A stretch of 16,733 nucleotides of DNA from Lachnoclostridium sp. (GTDB lineage: Bacteria; Bacillota; Clostridia; Lachnospirales; Lachnospiraceae). The stretch spans positions 1 to 16,733 of the forward strand of contig DMCD01000292.1 in assembly GCA_003445895.1 (NCBI GenBank). Direction: 5' to 3'. Positions 14,057-16,733 of this stretch are shown here, one piece after another (the first letter of the stretch is position 1; each line of letters begins with the position of its first letter). The notes under the pieces are model-generated. The model was not told where the DNA came from. It did no database searches and worked only from the letters and a program-made list of their open reading frames with translations. Both the position numbers and the translations under genes were made by a program.

Positions 14057-16428
14057 TTCTTTTCCTCCGCAGCTTTCTTCCGGGTTGTCTTCCTGCGGGC
14101 TGCAGGCTTTTTCTCCGGAACAAATGCTCTTTCGATAACCTCTTCCATCTCACGGACATAGACAATTTCCATGCCGCCCGTGATCTCCTTCGAGAGCTCC
14201 GCCACATCCGGCTGATTCTTCCAGGGAACCAGAACGGTCTTTATGCCCGCCTGCTTGGCCGCCAGAAGCTTTTCCTTCAGGCCGCCGATCATGAGCACAT
14301 GACCGCGCAGGGTCACCTCTCCGGTCATCGCAACCGACGACAGGACTTTCCGTCCCGTAACCGCCGACAGCAGGGCCGTAGACAGGGTGATGCCGGCGGA
14401 CGGACCATCCTTCGGCACGGCACCTTCCGGAATATGGATGTGAAGGTCATTCTCCGCGAAGAACTCCGCAGGAATGCCGTAATTCTTCGTGGCAACGCTG
14501 CGCACCCAGGTCAGCGCTATCTGGGCGGACTCCTTCATGACGTCGCCCATCTTTCCGGTCAGGACCAGACCGCCCTTTCCCGGGTAAATATTGACTTCCA
14601 CCTTCAGCGTCACGCCGCCCACGCTGGTCCAGGCCAGGCCCGTCACAACGCCGACCTGATCCTCCCGCTCCTGGTCCTCTTCGGGAACTCTCTCCCGGCC
14701 CAGGAACTTCTCCAGATTGGCGGGTGTAACTCTGACGCTCTTCCGACGGTTTTCCAGAATCTCTCTTGCAGACTTCCGGCAGATGTCGCCGATTCTCCGC
14801 TCCAGATTCCGGACACCGGCCTCTGCCGTGTAATTATGAATAATCTTCCGAAGAGCCGGCTGGGTAATAGTCAGCATCTCCGGGGTCAGCCCGTTCTTCT
14901 CCATCTGCTTCGGGATCAGATACTCATGTCCGATATGGAACTTTTCATTCTCGGTATAGCTGCTGACCTCGATGATATCCATACGATCGATTAACGGCAG
15001 CGGGATCGTCGCCGTCGTATTTGCGGTCGCAATAAAGAGCACGCGGGAAAGGTCCACCGGAATCTCCACGTAATGATCGCGGAACTTCACGTTCTGCTCG
15101 CTGTCAAGAACCTCCAGGAGAGCGGAACCCGTATCTCCCTTATAATCGCTGCTGACCTTATCGATCTCATCCAGAAGCATCAGCGGATTGCTGACACCGG
15201 CCTGGCGCAGTCCGTCCACAATACGTCCCGGCATAGCGCCCACATAGGTCTTGCGGTGGCCGCGGATCTCGGCTTCATCCCGCACGCCGCCCAGGCTGAT
15301 CCGGACATACTTCTTGTCCAGCGCCCGCGCGATGGATCTGGCGATGGATGTTTTTCCCGTTCCGGGCGGGCCCACCAGACAGATGATGGAGCCGCTGGCC
15401 TTCTTGGTCAGAATCCGGACGGCAAGGGATTCCAGCACCCGGTCCTTGACCTTTTCCAGGCCGTAATGGTCCGCTTCGAGAATCTCCTTGGCGTGTCCCA
15501 GATCCATATTATCTTTTGTCGTCTTGTTCCACGGCAGTTCCAGCACCGTATCAATGTAGGTGTGGAGCACATTCCCGTCCTGGCTGCCCGGAGGCATCTC
15601 CTCAAAGCGGCGAATGTCCTTCTCCAGCTTCTCCTTCACCTCGGCGGGTGCGTCCAGCGCTTCCAGGCGGCGGCGCATCTCGTCCGCCTCCGAGTCTGCA
15701 GAATCTCCCAGTTCTTCCTTGATGACCTGCATCTGCTCCCGCAGCACATAATCCCGCTGGTTCTTGTCGATGGCCTCTTTCACCTTGGACTGGAACTGTT
15801 TCTTGATCTGGAAAACCTCTGTCTCCATCATCAGAAGCTTCAGCAGCACCTCATAGGCCTCGCTTAAGCTCTCACATTCCAGCATCTTCTGCCGGTCTTC
15901 AAAATCCCAGGGGAACTGTATCGTCATAACCCGGAGAAGCTTTTCCAGGGACTGTTCCTGGAAAAGCGGACGGTAAAAATCCCGTCCCGGACCCGGGTTC
16001 AGGTCGGAAAACTCATGCAGCTTGTCCCGGATCACCCGGATCATGGCCTCATGCTCCAGCACAGACAGGTTGTCTTCCCAGTCACCCATCTCTTCCACCA
16101 CGCCGGCCAGATACTCGCCGCCGCGGTCCAGCCGGAGAAGGCGGGCCTTCGCCTTTCCTTCTACCGTCACGCGGATGTAACCGTTCGGCATCCGGACAAA
16201 CTGCCGGACATGGCTCACGGTTCCCACATGATACAGGTCTTCAAATCCGGGATCATCTTTTTCGGGATCCTTCTGGGTAACCAGAAAAACCTCCTCATAT
16301 CCGGCCATAGCCGCCTCGACCGCTGCGATGGAAAATGGTCTCGCCGCGTCAAAGCTGATGGTCATATCCGGCAGAACGGTCAGTCCCTTGAGGGCAACTA
16401 CCGGAATCCCGTCTCTCATTTCTCCCAT
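14053..16428 (-). CDS. lon: ATP-dependent protease La (Lon)
   Basis: A 791-aa LonA-type AAA+ serine protease that degrades misfolded and regulatory proteins in the cytosol. Domains in order: Lon N-terminal substrate-binding domain (about 8-205), helical linker with coiled coil (about 206-310), AAA+ module with Walker A GPPGTGKT (353-360) and Walker B LMLLDE (416-421), and protease domain with catalytic Ser677 in DGPSAG and Lys720 in GGLKEKLLAAK. Length fits LonA. An unusual 20-odd-residue tail rich in Lys, Arg and Glu follows the protease domain. The ATG at 16428 has AGGAG about 12 nt upstream, which is distant; an in-frame ATG three codons later is a possible alternative. It lies 23 nt after clpX, with no promoter visible between. 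Confidence 0.97.
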   Translation of the reverse strand: MGEMRDGIPVVALKGLTVLPDMTISFDAARPFSIAAVEAAMAGYEEVFLVTQKDPEKDDPGFEDLYHVGTVSHVRQFVRMPNGYIRVTVEGKAKARLLRLDRGGEYLAGVVEEMGDWEDNLSVLEHEAMIRVIRDKLHEFSDLNPGPGRDFYRPLFQEQSLEKLLRVMTIQFPWDFEDRQKMLECESLSEAYEVLLKLLMMETEVFQIKKQFQSKVKEAIDKNQRDYVLREQMQVIKEELGDSADSEADEMRRRLEALDAPAEVKEKLEKDIRRFEEMPPGSQDGNVLHTYIDTVLELPWNKTTKDNMDLGHAKEILEADHYGLEKVKDRVLESLAVRILTKKASGSIICLVGPPGTGKTSIARSIARALDKKYVRISLGGVRDEAEIRGHRKTYVGAMPGRIVDGLRQAGVSNPLMLLDEIDKVSSDYKGDTGSALLEVLDSEQNVKFRDHYVEIPVDLSRVLFIATANTTATIPLPLIDRMDIIEVSSYTENEKFHIGHEYLIPKQMEKNGLTPEMLTITQPALRKIIHNYTAEAGVRNLERRIGDICRKSAREILENRRKSVRVTPANLEKFLGRERVPEEDQEREDQVGVVTGLAWTSVGGVTLKVEVNIYPGKGGLVLTGKMGDVMKESAQIALTWVRSVATKNYGIPAEFFAENDLHIHIPEGAVPKDGPSAGITLSTALLSAVTGRKVLSSVAMTGEVTLRGHVLMIGGLKEKLLAAKQAGIKTVLVPWKNQPDVAELSKEITGGMEIVYVREMEEVIERAFVPEKKPAARRKTTRKKAAEEKK

Positions 16429-16451
16429 GTGTCTTTTCTTCTCCTGCTCGT

Positions 16452-16733
16452 TTATGCAATCTCTCCCGGCTTGCCGATCTTACGGCCGCCGAAAGACTTC
16501 CTCGGAACGGAAGTATCGCGGTAGGTAATCTGCGGCGCACTCTTGCCGTTCACCACGTCCTCCGTGATGGCACAGATGCCGATGGTCTCGTCGGAGGGAA
16601 TGTCAAACATGACATCCATCATGGCGGACTCCAGAATGGAGCGGAGTCCTCTGGCGCCGGTCTTCTGGGCCACGGCCTTCTTCGCCACGGCGCGCACCGC
16701 GTCTTCGGTAAACTCCAGCTTTACGCCGTCCAG
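16452..16733 (-). CDS. clpX: ATP-dependent Clp protease ATP-binding subunit ClpX, C-terminal part
   Basis: The last 93 codons of a gene running off the right edge, so the start is not visible. The segment LEFTEDAVRAVAKKAVAQ followed by KTGARGLRSILE is the C-terminal small AAA+ subdomain of ClpX, including the sensor-2 Arg in GARGLR. MMDVMFDIPS follows, then a beta hairpin with ITYRD and a Gly/Lys-rich end. ClpX unfolds substrates and feeds them to ClpP. The location directly before lon fits the usual Clostridial clpP-clpX-lon-engB order. Confusion with HslU is unlikely, given the motif and the context. Confidence 0.95.
   Translation of the reverse strand: MDGVKLEFTEDAVRAVAKKAVAQKTGARGLRSILESAMMDVMFDIPSDETIGICAITEDVVNGKSAPQITYRDTSVPRKSFGGRKIGKPGEIA

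Overview
The window looks like a chromosomal segment of an anaerobic Firmicute of class Clostridia, most likely Lachnospiraceae. I infer this from a moderately GC-rich genome with strong GGAGG-type ribosome binding sites, a clpX-lon-engB cluster, a DUF4364 gene, and DUF5716/DUF5717-type proteins, which I associate with that family. No RNA gene, CRISPR array, insertion sequence or phage gene was seen. Twelve of thirteen genes lie on the minus strand, tightly packed and often overlapping by ATGA or GTGA.

Layout in transcription order on the minus strand (right to left): (1) 16733-13448: the 3' end of clpX, then lon and engB, i.e. proteolysis plus ribosome assembly. It ends at a bidirectional terminator (13408-13443) shared with the convergent plus-strand DUF4364 winged-helix gene (12858-13385). 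(2) 12857-12678: a 180-bp AT-rich divergent promoter region with a recognisable promoter for each direction. (3) 12677-5103: an apparent six-gene operon. It encodes a 1157-aa DUF5717-like protein, a 407-aa DUF5716-like protein with traces of an Hsp70/actin fold, a 270-aa TPR-containing protein, a zinc-ribbon single-pass membrane protein, a short membrane-anchored coiled-coil protein and an M24 aminopeptidase P-family enzyme. (4) 5092-5065: a perfect inverted repeat separating the blocks. (5) 5037-81: five tightly linked genes. They encode an sce7726-type PD-(D/E)XK protein, a DUF5684-type membrane protein, a RecB-like nuclease fused to a DinG/XPD-like Fe-S helicase, a sigma-70-like protein without region 4, and a histidine-phosphatase-superfamily enzyme.

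The most interesting part is block 3. A degenerate Hsp70-like protein, a very large helical-repeat protein with two N-terminal beta domains, and a TPR protein are co-transcribed with two small membrane proteins under one promoter. This resembles a non-canonical chaperone or scaffold system with no assigned function. Block 5 is a second point of interest: two PD-(D/E)XK proteins, a nuclease-helicase fusion and a truncated sigma-like protein in one transcription unit. Its two ends carry near-identical copies of a short palindromic motif (TATACCA-N2/3-TATGTATA).
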